Below the pieces are notes generated by a model. That model ran no database searches. It saw nothing but the letters and a program-made list of their open reading frames with translations, and was not told where the DNA came from. The position numbers and the translations under genes were made by a program. From the NCBI RefSeq assembly GCF_024498355.1, contig NZ_CP101833.1, positions 1,159,001-1,223,000 of the forward strand: a DNA stretch of 64,000 bases, in the 5' to 3' direction. The stretch's first letter is position 1; the number at the start of each line of letters is the position of its first letter. Below, in pieces: positions 42,484 to 51,431 of the stretch. The stretch is from Bacillus pumilus. GTDB taxonomy: Bacteria; Bacillota; Bacilli; Bacillales; Bacillaceae.

Positions 42484-43482
42484 TTAGAGAATTGCGTTTA
42501 ACACAAAGTATATGAGAGCACCTAGAGTCCCTGAAATCGGTAATGTGATGACCCAAGTGACAAGCATACGTTTTGCCGTACCCCAGTTCACACCTTTGAC
42601 TCTGTGCGCAGAACCTACGCCTAGAATAGAAGATGAAATAACGTGTGTGGTACTAACAGGTAAGTGGATAAACGTTGCACCGAAAATAATGGCTGCACCA
42701 GTTAAATCGGCAGATACTCCGTTTACTGGACGGATTTTCATGATTTTACCACCGACTGTTTTAATAATCTTCCAGCCGCCAACAGAAGTACCAAGTCCCA
42801 TTGCAAGTGCACAAGAGAATTGTACCCAGAATGGAATGTCATCAGTTGTATGAAGATTACCTGCAATTAAAGCCATCGTAATAATTCCCATCGCTTTTTG
42901 CGCATCGTTCGTTCCATGGGTATACGATTGAAGTGCAGCAGTTAAAATCTGAACACGTCGGAATTGTTTATTTGTTTTTGCTAGATTGTTGTCTCTGAAT
43001 ATAAATTTAATAATGGTATACACGATATATCCCAATACGAAAGCTAGGATAGGTGAAAGCAAAAGTGCTTGAATGATTTTAATGAATCCCGAATAGTTTA
43101 AAGCGCCAAAACCGGCAGAGGCGATAACAGCCCCTGCAATTGATCCAATCAGTGCATGTGAAGAACTACTCGGAATCCCGTAATACCAAGTAAGCAAGTT
43201 CCAAGTGATGGCCGCAATTAAAGCAGCTAAAATGACAACAGAACCGTTTTGAAGTGTAAATGGATCTGCGATGTCTTTTGTAATGGATTTTGCCACACCT
43301 GTAAATGTCATTGCTCCTAAGAAGTTCATGAACGCTGCCATAATAATAGCATGTCTTGGTTTTAACGCTTTTGTTGAAACTGAAGTAGCAATGGCATTTG
43401 CTGTATCGTGGAATCCGTTAATGAAATCAAAAGCAAGTGCACAAATGACAATGAATATGGTAAGGATGAGTAATATGTCCAT
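42484..43482 (-). CDS. pit: Low-affinity inorganic phosphate transporter Pit
   Basis: A 332-residue PiT-family permease with the family signature GFHDTANAIATSVSTKALKPR (residues about 23-43) and the repeated half FNGVSADLTGAAIIFGATFIHLPVSTTHVISSSILGVG. About ten membrane helices. It imports phosphate (as metal-phosphate) with protons. It is cotranscribed with ykaA, 15 nt upstream, the usual Pit/DUF47 pair. Confidence 0.93.
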   Translation of the reverse strand: MDILLILTIFIVICALAFDFINGFHDTANAIATSVSTKALKPRHAIIMAAFMNFLGAMTFTGVAKSITKDIADPFTLQNGSVVILAALIAAITWNLLTWYYGIPSSSSHALIGSIAGAVIASAGFGALNYSGFIKIIQALLLSPILAFVLGYIVYTIIKFIFRDNNLAKTNKQFRRVQILTAALQSYTHGTNDAQKAMGIITMALIAGNLHTTDDIPFWVQFSCALAMGLGTSVGGWKIIKTVGGKIMKIRPVNGVSADLTGAAIIFGATFIHLPVSTTHVISSSILGVGSAHRVKGVNWGTAKRMLVTWVITLPISGTLGALIYFVLNAIL

Positions 43483-43497
43483 GTTTAACTAACCCCG

Positions 43498-44115
43498 TTA
43501 CGCATTCTTCATAATGATTGTTTCTAGATTGTTGGCAACACTTTGACAGGAATCAGCAATTTCTTCAAGTGTTTCGTAAATTTCTTTGTATTGTATCACC
43601 TTAATTGGATCTGTTTCTTTTCCAAACAAATTCTTTAGTGATTTTCGATAAAGATTGTCACAATTATGCTCAATCTCTTTGATCTTGATTGCGTGCGGTT
43701 GAATATCTTTCAAGCGATTTTCAGCCAGTAAATCAATCGTGATTAAAATTTCTTTCGCACATTCTCTGATGTAGTGACTGAATTTGTCGATATGTTCGTC
43801 TGAGCTTGTCATTGAATAAATTTCCATTGTCGCTGAAAAATGCTCAATTCCATCTAAAACATCGTCGAGGCTATTCGTCAATTGAAGAATGTCTTCACGC
43901 TCAATCGGTGTAATAAAGGCTTTGTTCAGCTCTTTAATCATGGTATGAACATGATGATCACCTTTTGTCTCATATTCCTTCAATGTGTCAGAAAATTCTT
44001 TCAGAGTGGTTTGATTTGTTACTTTATAGCTAACAAAATACTCAGCAGTTTCATCTAAATTTTTAGCAATTTCCGTTAACAAGACGGAAAACTTGTCTTT
44101 TTTCCTTTTTAACAT
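43498..44115 (-). CDS. ykaA: DUF47/PhoU-like regulator YkaA (Pit accessory protein)
   Basis: A 205-residue all-helical protein: MLKRKKDKFSVLLTEIAKNLDETAEYFV, LKEYETKGDHHVHTMIKELNKAFITPIEREDILQLTNSLDDVLDGIEHFSATMEIY, IKEIEHNCDNLYRKSLKNLF, ETLEEIADSCQSVANNLETIIMKNA. The E-x-x-x-D/E metal-binding helices are those of PhoU-like DUF47 proteins, which regulate Pit transporters. Start at 44115, after ggaggg; a longer frame has no SD. Confidence 0.93.
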   Translation of the reverse strand: MLKRKKDKFSVLLTEIAKNLDETAEYFVSYKVTNQTTLKEFSDTLKEYETKGDHHVHTMIKELNKAFITPIEREDILQLTNSLDDVLDGIEHFSATMEIYSMTSSDEHIDKFSHYIRECAKEILITIDLLAENRLKDIQPHAIKIKEIEHNCDNLYRKSLKNLFGKETDPIKVIQYKEIYETLEEIADSCQSVANNLETIIMKNA

Positions 44116-44289
44116 GTAAAAACCCTCCATTGTATAAATGAGACAATGCACACATCAAATAATTATATATTCTTTTGTCGAAAAAAAACAGGTGTAGTCG
44201 AAAATTTCTTCAGTTTTTCTATTTGATCTTATTCTGACCTAAAGATGAAATCTCAACACACCTTTTTCAGAAAGGGAAAAAGAAACGGA

Positions 44290-44320
44290 AAAAGCGGCCC
44301 GTTTTTGGCGCCGCTTAAAG
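44290..44320 (-). terminator. Terminator of the ASCH gene
   Basis: aagcggc / gccgctt stem immediately after the stop on the minus strand, followed there by TTTTTCC. Confidence 0.85.
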
Positions 44321-44321
44321 G

Positions 44322-44783
44322 TTAAGAAGCTGAATGAATCAGTTTAAAACGTTCACAAACAAGAAGCATGTCTTCTTTAAAGTCTAATCCGTATGGCTTG
44401 AGTGCTTCTGTGAAGAATTCTTTATGGACTCTATACCAATAGTCATATGATAGATCGCCTTCACCTTCTGCTTGTGCAAATGATTCAGGGACTTCATTCA
44501 TTGGCATCACATCTACATGCATAATCTCGATGATGGCTTTAGGTTCATCCTGGCTGTCCAAAATGATCGCATATTGCCCAGCCTTCGGAAGCGGCTCCTG
44601 TTCCTTTTCATAAAAAATATGTCCAGAACAAGTGGCTGTTTTTTTCCCTTGCTGTACAAGGTCAAGTAAGTGATCTGGATCTGCACCAAATGCCCAAGCT
44701 GAAACAAACGTGTTAGCTGGTGCTTTTTCTGATTTATCTTCCCAATACGTTTCCCAAAAAATGTTGCTTTTGTGGTTCACCAT
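44322..44783 (-). CDS. ASCH-domain protein
   Basis: A 153-residue protein of the ASCH/PUA-like fold (YhfF-type). The core is AWAFGADPDHLLDLVQQGKKTATCSGHIFYEKEQEPLPKAGQYAIILDSQDEPKAIIEIMHVDVMPMNEV, where GKKTAT is the ASCH signature; then FAQAEGEGDLSYDYWYRVHKEFF. Such proteins probably bind RNA or modified nucleosides; some are amidohydrolases on acetylcytidine. Exact role unknown. SD aaaggggg. Confidence 0.88.
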   Translation of the reverse strand: MVNHKSNIFWETYWEDKSEKAPANTFVSAWAFGADPDHLLDLVQQGKKTATCSGHIFYEKEQEPLPKAGQYAIILDSQDEPKAIIEIMHVDVMPMNEVPESFAQAEGEGDLSYDYWYRVHKEFFTEALKPYGLDFKEDMLLVCERFKLIHSAS

Positions 44784-45007
44784 TTTTCCCCCTTTGTCAT
44801 GTGTTTATTATACCGTTAAAGCAAATACGTGAAAACATTATGTCTTTATCCCTACTTTTTGTGCATGTCATATGTTTTGAAAAAGCGTGTTTTATTTGAA
44901 TTATGTAGGAGTATAGAATGAAAATTTTTGAAATTTTAGAATAATCTATTGTATTCTGGTCAAGAAGTAGGTAATGTCAAAGTAAGAATATGGAAGGGGT
45001 GTTGTTT

Positions 45008-46762
45008 ATGAAACGCATTTCTCTAACTGTTTTGTCCATATGTCTGTTTGTTTTCTCGTTTTTTCTTCCTGTCAGCCAAGTCACTGCAAACGAAACTCAT
45101 GGGAATAAAGTAGCTGTTGGCAAAGATGGCATGGTGGCTACAGCTCATCCGCTCGCATCAAAAGTTGGTGCTGATGTATTGAAAAAAGGTGGAAACGCAG
45201 TTGATGCTGCTGTTGCCATCCAGTACGCACTGAATGTGACAGAGCCGATGATGTCGGGAATTGGCGGCGGAGGATTTATGATGGTTTATGATGGAAAGAC
45301 AAAAGAAACATCCATCATCAATAGTAGAGAGCGGGCACCACAGGGCGCAACACCTGACATGTTTTTAACTGATGAGGGAAAAGTCATCCCATTCGCTGAG
45401 CGATCCACACATGGTAATGCAGTTGGTGTTCCCGGGACAGTAAAAGGTCTTGAGGCGGCATTAGATAAGTGGGGGACTCGTTCTATGAAGGAATTGATTA
45501 AACCTTCTATTCAGCTGGCAGAGGATGGATTTGAAATTGATTCGGTCCTTGCAAAAGCCATTGATGATCATCAAGGGAAATTGAAAAAAACGGCTGCAGC
45601 GTCAATCTTTCTTCCAGATGACCAGCCGCTCAAAGAAGGAGATCTGCTTGTTCAGCCAGGTCTTGCAAAAACATTTAAACTGATTGCGAAAAAAGGAAGC
45701 AAGGCGTTTTATGAAGGTAAAGTAGCAAAGGCACTCGCAAATACGGTCCAAGATTTTGGTGGTACGATGACAACAGATGACATTGATCATTATGAAGTCA
45801 AGACTGACAAGCCAATCTGGGGAGACTATAAAGGGTACCAGCTTGCAAGTATGCCTCCGCCAAGCTCGGGCGGGGTGTTTATGCTACAAATCCTAAAAAT
45901 ACTTGACCACTTTAACCTATCTCAATATGACCCCAAATCGTTCGAAAAATATCAGCTGCTTGCTGAAACAATGCATCTCTCCTATGCTGACCGAGCCGCA
46001 TATGCCGGCGACCCCGAATTCGTAGATGTTCCACTAAAAGGACTATTAGACGATGATTACATTTCAGAAAGAGCCTCTCTTATTCAATTAGATCAAATGA
46101 TTCAAAACCCGACAGAAGGAGATCCGTGGGTGTATGAGGATGAAAAAAATCCATCTCCAATTGTCCCGCAGCCAGAAGATAAAACCATTGGTGAAACCAC
46201 CCATTTTACTGTTGCAGATCAGTGGGGAAATGTTGTGTCTTTTACAACAACCATTGAACAGTTATTTGGTACAGGGATCCTTGTCCCGGAGTATGGTTTT
46301 TTCTTAAATAATGAACTCACGGATTTTGATGCAAGGCCTGGCGGCGCCAATGAAGTGCAGCCAAATAAACGTCCATTATCAAGTATGACGCCAACGATTA
46401 TATTTAAAGATGGAGAGCCTGTCATGACCGTTGGATCACCTGGAGGAACAACGATTATTGCTTCTGTTTCACAGACGATCCTGAATTTGCTTGAATATGA
46501 TATGGAGCTTCAGGATGCGGTGGAAGAACCAAGGATTTATACAAACAGTTTAACTTCTTACCGCTATGAAGTAGGTGTCCCTCTCGATGTGAGGACAAAG
46601 TTAAACGATATTGGACACCGTTTTGGCAGTTCGCCTATTGATATAGGAAACGTGCAAGCTCTACTAATTGATCGAAAAGCAGGGACATTTACTGGAGTAG
46701 CTGATTCAACCAGAAATGGAACCGCTGTTGGTGTCAATTTAAAGCTATCTGCAAATCAATAA
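45008..46762 (+). CDS. ggt: Gamma-glutamyltranspeptidase / glutathione hydrolase
   Basis: A 584-residue secreted Ntn hydrolase. Signal peptide about residues 1-28 (MKRISLTVLSICLFVFSFFLPVSQVTA). The large subunit has GGNAVDAAVAIQYALNVTEPMMSGIGGGGFMM and SREKAP-like NSRERAPQGATPDMF; autocleavage occurs before the Thr of GETTHFTVADQWGNVVSFTTTIE (about residue 400), creating the small subunit with SSMTPTIIF and GSPGGTTIIASVSQ. It degrades glutathione and gamma-PGA outside the cell. Start at ATG 45008, 8-9 nt after aaggggtg; an upstream in-frame ATG lacks an SD. Confidence 0.95.
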   Translation: MKRISLTVLSICLFVFSFFLPVSQVTANETHGNKVAVGKDGMVATAHPLASKVGADVLKKGGNAVDAAVAIQYALNVTEPMMSGIGGGGFMMVYDGKTKETSIINSRERAPQGATPDMFLTDEGKVIPFAERSTHGNAVGVPGTVKGLEAALDKWGTRSMKELIKPSIQLAEDGFEIDSVLAKAIDDHQGKLKKTAAASIFLPDDQPLKEGDLLVQPGLAKTFKLIAKKGSKAFYEGKVAKALANTVQDFGGTMTTDDIDHYEVKTDKPIWGDYKGYQLASMPPPSSGGVFMLQILKILDHFNLSQYDPKSFEKYQLLAETMHLSYADRAAYAGDPEFVDVPLKGLLDDDYISERASLIQLDQMIQNPTEGDPWVYEDEKNPSPIVPQPEDKTIGETTHFTVADQWGNVVSFTTTIEQLFGTGILVPEYGFFLNNELTDFDARPGGANEVQPNKRPLSSMTPTIIFKDGEPVMTVGSPGGTTIIASVSQTILNLLEYDMELQDAVEEPRIYTNSLTSYRYEVGVPLDVRTKLNDIGHRFGSSPIDIGNVQALLIDRKAGTFTGVADSTRNGTAVGVNLKLSANQ

Positions 46763-46771
46763 CATTTCCCG

Positions 46772-46812
46772 GGAAAAGAAGCGTCTCTTGAAGATGGCGT
46801 TTCTTTTCTGTC
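46772..46812 (+). terminator. ggt terminator
   Basis: gaaaagaagcgtc pairs with ggcgtttcttttc (one or two mismatches) after the ggt stop. Confidence 0.8.
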
Positions 46813-46903
46813 TAAACAAAAAGAAAAAGACACTGTTGACTCCTGTGAATAGTTTGAATATATAGACTAACATCAATCATACATAGCTGATCGGACAACC
46901 GAA

Positions 46904-46962
46904 GGCTCTTGGCATTTGAAGTACAGGACTGTGATGTATTTCAAATGCTAAGGGTCTTTTTT
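46904..46962 (+). terminator. Leader hairpin of a lost ABC operon
   Basis: A long stem with gcatttgaa (46912-46920) and ttcaaatgc (46940-46948) at its core, extended outward, and TCTTTTTT after it. It stands between ggt and the ABC transporter relic, where a regulated leader would lie. Confidence 0.6.
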
Positions 46963-47019
46963 GCGTAGAAAAGGCAAGGGTGGTGTCAACATTATGTGAT
47001 AACAGGGGAGCGGGATAAC

Positions 47020-47410
47020 ATGAAAAAGTGGAAATGGGTCTCGATCGTGACCACCTTATTAATCATCACGAGTACTCCATGTTCAAATGCGAATGAAGCC
47101 TCAAATGAAAAGGGGAAGATTGAGCTGTTAAGTAGTGCGAAAGCACAGATCGGTTTTGTGTTCCAGCAATATGCTCTTTTTCGAAATATGATGATAATGT
47201 TGCGTATGGTCTTAAGATGAAACCAAGAGGAGAAAGGCTGCCCAAAAAAGACATCAAAGAGCGGGTGCATGAGCTATTAGAGGTCGTTCAGTTAACGCAG
47301 AATGAGCACCGCTATTCAGAGCAGCTGTCAGGCGGACAAAAGCAGCGTGTAGCGCTGGCACACACGCACTTGCTGTCAACAATCTGGGATGCAGCACTCG
47401 CTGCATCTTT
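47020..47410 (+). pseudogene. Remains of a sulfate/CysA-type ABC transporter operon
   Basis: A signal-peptide start with SD (ggggagcggg), MKKWKWVSIVTTLLIITS... [13 protein letters not shown], resembles a sulfate-binding lipoprotein N-terminus. After about 45 codons it joins directly to ABC ATPase sequence: [14 protein letters not shown] (Q-loop), a frame break, [41 protein letters not shown], then the signature [12 protein letters not shown] (47329-47364) and again a break. Walker A, permeases and Walker B are missing. So internal deletions collapsed a binding protein-permease-ATPase operon. Confidence 0.82.
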
Positions 47411-47435
47411 TTTTATAAAAATTTCCCTAGGAACA

Positions 47436-47500
47436 TTGACTTATAATTTCGAATATTATAATATCTTTACAAAGGTAACAAAGATGAACATTTTTAAAAA
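47436..47500 (+). promoter_or_regulatory. Promoter and candidate SorC operator of the gat operon
   Basis: TTGACT (47436-47441), 17 bp, TAATAT (47459-47464). Four bases later comes ACAAAGGTAAC (47469-47479), 6 bp, GAACA (47486-47490) and TTTTTAAA. The same arrangement, with the same distance to the -10, stands before the E1alpha gene (51465-51486). Confidence 0.75.
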
Positions 47501-47555
47501 CAAGTGGTTGAGATCGCTTTATAAAAGATTCTATTCCAAAATGTTCTTTCTTTTT

Positions 47556-47568
47556 GTTACATTTGTTC
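47556..47568. promoter_or_regulatory. Inverted copy of the operator half-site before gatA
   Basis: GTTACATTTGTTC, whose reverse complement GAACAAATGTAAC equals the half-sites at 51465 and 51482. It lies 31 nt before the gatA start. Confidence 0.6.
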
Positions 47569-47598
47569 ATATTTATATCAAATGAAAGAGGTGATTGT

Positions 47599-48066
47599 TT
47601 GAATAACTTGTTTGAATTAGATAAGGAACTAATTGAGCTGCAGTACGATGCATCTTCGAGAGAGGAGGTGACCGCATATTTAGCAGAACGGTTAGAAGCT
47701 GGGGGTTATATTAAATCGAGCTTTCTACCAGCAGTGCTTGAAAGAGAAAAAACATATCCTACAGGCTTGCCTCTTGCGACCTTTGGAGTGGCTATTCCGC
47801 ATACAGATCCTGAACATGTGAACAAACCGGCGATCAGTGTAGCGACTTTAAAGGAACCTGTCATTTTTCATAAGATGGGAAGCCGTGATGAAACAGTGCA
47901 AGCCAAAATTGTATTCGTCCTTGCAATCTCTGAACCTAGTAAGCAGCTTGTGATGTTAGAAAAGCTCATGGCGCTTTTTAGAAAAGAAGAAGTGATGAAT
48001 AAACTATCTCTCATGACATCGAATGAAGAAGCTGTTGATGTCCTTCAACAAGAATTAAACCAATAG
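47599..48066 (+). CDS. PTS galactitol-type EIIA (GatA-like)
   Basis: A 155-residue PTS EIIA of the fructose-mannitol/galactitol fold. The phosphorylated His lies in TFGVAIPHTDPEHV (about residue 67), preceded by SREEVTAYLAERLEAGGYIKSSFLPAVLEREKTYPTGLP and followed by KIVFVLAISEPSKQLVMLEKLMALF. It takes phosphate from HPr and passes it to EIIB. The start is TTG 47599 after agaggtg. First gene of the operon. Confidence 0.92.
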   Translation: MNNLFELDKELIELQYDASSREEVTAYLAERLEAGGYIKSSFLPAVLEREKTYPTGLPLATFGVAIPHTDPEHVNKPAISVATLKEPVIFHKMGSRDETVQAKIVFVLAISEPSKQLVMLEKLMALFRKEEVMNKLSLMTSNEEAVDVLQQELNQ

Positions 48067-48120
48067 TCTTTCGCGAAAAAAATGTAAGCGCTTTATCTGA
48101 AAAATTCAGGAGGTGGATGT

Positions 48121-49494
48121 ATGATCAAGCAAGCCGTCGATTTTATATTAGACCTTGGGCCAACTATTATGCTCCCGATTATTATGACGATTTTCGGTAT
48201 GATTTTAAGGCAAGGCTTTAAGAAATCTTTCCGAGCCGGTATCACAATCGGAATTGGATTTGTCGGTGTCAACCTTGTCATTAATTTGCTCGTGAGCGGT
48301 CTTGGACCAGCAGCAAAAGCCATGGTCAATTCCCTTGGATTAAAGCTCGATATTTTGGATGTCGGCTGGCCGATTGGAGCTGCCATTTCATTTGGTACAC
48401 CTGTTGCCCCTTTGATGATTCCTCTTGTGCTTTTGTTAAATGTCATCTTGTTGTCCGTTAATTTTACGAAAACACTGAATGTGGATATTTGGAATTTCTG
48501 GCATTTGATTTTCGCAGCCTCTGTTACTTACTACGCTTATCATAATATGTTCTTGGCCCTTGCCGTTGGCTTGATCGTCTCTGCAATTACGCTTAAATTA
48601 GCCGATTGGACGGCGCCAACAATTGAACACCATTTCGGATTAAAAGGCGTATCGATGGCTCATGCTGAAACGGTCAACTTCGCGCCGCTTATGTATGCGT
48701 CAAACCGCGTCATTGATAAAATCCCTGGTTTAAACAAAATTCATGCTGATCCAGAAACATTGAAGAAACGTTTTGGCATTTTTGGCGAGCCGCTTGTGAT
48801 GGGTCTCATACTTGGTATCATTATTGGTCTTCTTGGCGGCTATGATGCGAAAGGCGTCATGACTCTTGGTATTCAAATGGCAGCAGTTCTTGTGTTAATG
48901 CCAAGAATGGTTGCCTTGTTAATGGAAGGACTTATTCCAATCTCTGAGGGCGCTCGTTCTTATATTCAAAAGCGTTTCCCTGGAAAAAATGTCTATATTG
49001 GCTTAGATACAGCGATTGTGATCGGTCATCCGGCGAATATGGCCGTAGCCCTTTTGATGGTGCCGATTACGATTTTGCTCGCTGTTGTTCTTCCTTACAA
49101 TGGCATGCTGCCATTTGCGGATTTATCGGTTCTGCCATTTACGGTTGTATGGGCAGTAGCAGCCGCTCGTGGAAATATTATTCGCGGCCTCATTAACAGT
49201 ATTTTTACATTAATGATTGTCTTCTTCATCGCAACGAATCTCGCACCACTTGCGACAACAATGGGTAAAGCAGTAGGCTTTGATTTCCCAGAAGGGGCAA
49301 ACATGATTTCAGGTATTGATTTAGGTTCTCACGTCATTCCTTGGATCATGGTGAGACTTCTTGATCCGAGCAACCCTTACTTTATTGCAGCGATTGTGTG
49401 TGCACTGGCTTATGCGCTTCTATGGTACTGGGTGCGAAATGATATTAAAAAGCAGTATGCAAAAGAAATGGGCTTAGATCAGAAAGACCAATAA
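48121..49494 (+). CDS. PTS galactitol-type EIIC permease (GatC-like)
   Basis: A 457-residue membrane permease. GatC features: FILDLGPTIMLPIIMTIFGMILRQGFKKSFRAGITIGIGFVGVNLVI, DVGWPIGAAISFGTPVAPLMIPL, PRMVALLMEGLIPISEGARSYIQKRFPGK, and DTAIVIGHPANMAVALLMVP. It transports a polyol or related sugar alcohol and presents it for phosphorylation by EIIB. Good SD (aggaggtgg). The real substrate need not be galactitol, since no tagatose-bisphosphate aldolase gene is present. Confidence 0.92.
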   Translation: MIKQAVDFILDLGPTIMLPIIMTIFGMILRQGFKKSFRAGITIGIGFVGVNLVINLLVSGLGPAAKAMVNSLGLKLDILDVGWPIGAAISFGTPVAPLMIPLVLLLNVILLSVNFTKTLNVDIWNFWHLIFAASVTYYAYHNMFLALAVGLIVSAITLKLADWTAPTIEHHFGLKGVSMAHAETVNFAPLMYASNRVIDKIPGLNKIHADPETLKKRFGIFGEPLVMGLILGIIIGLLGGYDAKGVMTLGIQMAAVLVLMPRMVALLMEGLIPISEGARSYIQKRFPGKNVYIGLDTAIVIGHPANMAVALLMVPITILLAVVLPYNGMLPFADLSVLPFTVVWAVAAARGNIIRGLINSIFTLMIVFFIATNLAPLATTMGKAVGFDFPEGANMISGIDLGSHVIPWIMVRLLDPSNPYFIAAIVCALAYALLWYWVRNDIKKQYAKEMGLDQKDQ

Positions 49495-49513
49495 ACAAGC
49501 TGGAGGGATTCTT

Positions 49514-49792
49514 ATGGCAAAGAAAATATTGGTATCGTGCGGAACAGCAGTTGCAACATCAACGGTTGTTGCAAAAAAGGTAGAAGAGACGCTAAAGGAA
49601 AAAGGATACGATGTCGTGGTTGAACAGTGTAAGGCATCTGAAGTACCGCAAAAAGCGGAGGGCGCCGATTTAATTGTAACGACAACGCCTGTAAGTGATA
49701 CAAAAGGAACTCCTGTGATTCAAACATTATCTTTTTTAACCGGATTTGGCATTGAAGATGATATTGAGAAAATCATTGATCATATTAAGTAA
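49514..49792 (+). CDS. PTS galactitol-type EIIB (GatB-like)
   Basis: A 92-residue EIIB. The phospho-cysteine loop is KILVSCGTAVATSTVVAKKVEETLKEKGYDV (Cys about residue 9), typical of the GatB/SgcB family; the rest has ADLIVTTTPVSDTKGTPVIQTLSFLTGFGIED. It hands phosphate to the substrate during transport by EIIC. Gene order IIA-IIC-IIB, with 19 nt after IIC. Confidence 0.94.
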   Translation: MAKKILVSCGTAVATSTVVAKKVEETLKEKGYDVVVEQCKASEVPQKAEGADLIVTTTPVSDTKGTPVIQTLSFLTGFGIEDDIEKIIDHIK

Positions 49793-49798
49793 ACTTTG

Positions 49799-49828
49799 CA
49801 TGGAGGAGCTTTTGTAGCTCCTTCCATG
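49799..49828 (+). terminator. Intercistronic hairpin in the gat operon
   Basis: catggaggagct / agctccttccatg-type 11-bp stem without a T-run. It may set the mRNA level of downstream genes. Confidence 0.6.
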
Positions 49829-49850
49829 TCACCTGAAAGGAGGGAGTCTT

Positions 49851-50297
49851 ATGCAGCAGCATGCTTATAGCCGAACGTCTGCGGTGTTTTCTATTTTTCT
49901 TCCGGCCCTGCTCATCTGTCTGTTTTTTCTCTGGTCTCTTTATACCTTAATGTCGGCAGGACCTGAACCGTTAGCTGTGTTAGGTGTTTATACGCTACCT
50001 ATTCTGATGCTTTCTAGCATCACGGGACTGAATCAGCCGACGAACGTCATCATTAGTGGAGATGAGCTGAAGATAGGTGCTTTTGGCAGATGGCACACAT
50101 ATGCTGTTTCCGATATCAAAGGAAAACTGTTTTTAAAGCCATATCCCCATATCGGGAAAGTATATGTCAGAGTGGGGCAGGCGCGAATATTCGGAGGACG
50201 TTACTGGATATCAAGTGAGATAAGTGAATACAAGCAGCTTGTTCAAACTTTACACGGTCTTGCGAAGTGTGATGAAAAGGAGGATGCAGCTACATGA
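49851..50297 (+). CDS. Membrane protein of unknown function in the gat operon
   Basis: A 148-residue protein with two N-terminal hydrophobic helices (AVFSIFLPALLICLFFLWSLYTLM, LAVLGVYTLPILMLSSITGL) and a C-terminal beta-type domain (NVIISGDELKIGAFGRWHTYAVSDIKGKLFLKPYPHIGKVYVRVGQARIFGGRYWIS) that looks like a PH-like domain of membrane proteins. It starts after an excellent SD (aaaggaggg) and overlaps the next gene by 4 nt, so it belongs to the operon. I cannot assign a role; it might assist the permease. Confidence 0.8.
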   Translation: MQQHAYSRTSAVFSIFLPALLICLFFLWSLYTLMSAGPEPLAVLGVYTLPILMLSSITGLNQPTNVIISGDELKIGAFGRWHTYAVSDIKGKLFLKPYPHIGKVYVRVGQARIFGGRYWISSEISEYKQLVQTLHGLAKCDEKEDAAT

Positions 50298-51325
50298 AAT
50301 CAGCTGTCTTTTATTCTTCAGAGGACATTCGTTATGAGGAGAGGGAGCGGCCTGCGATTGGTGATGATGAAGTTCTTTTAAGGATGCGTGCCTGCGGCTT
50401 ATGCGGGACGGATATTTACAAAGCAACACATGAGACGGTACCTCCTGGGACGGTGCTAGGACATGAAATTGCTGGTGATATTGTCGAAACGGGCAGTCAC
50501 GTGACAAATGTCCATACGGGAGACAGGGTGTACGTGGCACATCATGTCCCTTGTTTCACCTGTGACTTTTGTCAAAGAGGATTTTATACAATGTGTGCCC
50601 AGTTTTCAGCTACAAATGTAGAGCCAGGCGGTTTTTCAGAATATATCCGTGTTCCTGCTTTACATGTAAAGCACACAATGGGCAAGCTCCCGCATGGCGT
50701 CTCATATGAGCAAGGAGCCATGGTCGAACCAGTTGCCTGCTGCCTGCATGGGTTTGAACGAGCGCCTGTTCATCCTGGAGATTCTGTACTGATCCTTGGA
50801 GCGGGTCAAATTGGCTGCATTCAATTACAGCTCACCAAATATTATTTAGCTGAGAAAGTGATGATAACGGATGTGAATGAGAACCGGTTGCTTCAAGCGA
50901 GAAATTTAGGTGCAGACGTCGCTTTTCATCCAGCATCTGAGCCAGTGGAAAAACGGGTCATGAAAGAAACAGATGGAAAAGGGGCAGATCTCGTCATCAT
51001 TTCTGTTGGGAGCAGTGCGCTTTTAAAAGAGGCGTTTCAAGCTGTAGCTAGAGGCGGGACGATTTTGGTATTTGCGCACTTTCCTAAAGGAGATGTCTCC
51101 ATTCCGGCTGAGCGATTTTTCCATGATGAAGTCAAGGTAGTGGGGGCCTATTCTTCGCATCCGTATCATTATGATGAAGCGCTTCAGCTTCTGAAGGCGA
51201 AGGTGGTTCACACAGAGAAGATGGTGACGCATCGCTATCCTTTAAGTCAGCTGCTTCAGGCGATAGAATGCGCGAGGCACCCTGAAGGTGAGAGCGTCAA
51301 AATCATGATGTATCCAGATGAATGA
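50294..51325 (+). CDS. Zinc-dependent polyol/alcohol dehydrogenase (GatD-like)
   Basis: A 343-residue medium-chain dehydrogenase. Catalytic zinc: CGLCGTD (Cys about 35) and GHEIAGDI (His about 60), with Glu; structural zinc: CFTCDFCQRGFYTMC (four Cys, about 92-106). NAD(P) fold: VLILGAGQIGCIQLQLTKYY (about 167-186). It is the length of galactitol-1-phosphate 5-dehydrogenase and sits behind the PTS, so it probably oxidises the phosphorylated polyol to a keto compound. The ATGA overlap couples it to the preceding gene. Exact substrate unknown. Confidence 0.92.
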   Translation: MKSAVFYSSEDIRYEERERPAIGDDEVLLRMRACGLCGTDIYKATHETVPPGTVLGHEIAGDIVETGSHVTNVHTGDRVYVAHHVPCFTCDFCQRGFYTMCAQFSATNVEPGGFSEYIRVPALHVKHTMGKLPHGVSYEQGAMVEPVACCLHGFERAPVHPGDSVLILGAGQIGCIQLQLTKYYLAEKVMITDVNENRLLQARNLGADVAFHPASEPVEKRVMKETDGKGADLVIISVGSSALLKEAFQAVARGGTILVFAHFPKGDVSIPAERFFHDEVKVVGAYSSHPYHYDEALQLLKAKVVHTEKMVTHRYPLSQLLQAIECARHPEGESVKIMMYPDE

Positions 51326-51336
51326 GAACGTATGAG

Positions 51337-51391
51337 ATTGAAAGAGAAAGAGAAGTTCTTTGGAAAAGGGCTTTGCCTTTCTCTTTTTTTC
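51337..51391 (+). terminator. Terminator after the dehydrogenase gene
   Basis: agagaaag... pairs with ...ctttctct over 9-10 bp with an internal ccctttgg-type arm, and a seven-T run follows. Confidence 0.75.
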
Positions 51392-51431
51392 TGATAAAAA
51401 ATGAAAACGCTTAAAAATGAAACGGAAATGC

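Noticed and set aside
43483..44321. Pho box before ykaA-pit
   Set aside because: No TT(A/T)ACA direct repeats at 11-bp spacing were convincing in the interval.
46904..46962. A SAM or other riboswitch before the ABC relic
   Set aside because: Only a long hairpin with T-run is seen; none of the S-box core motifs found at 13845 are present.
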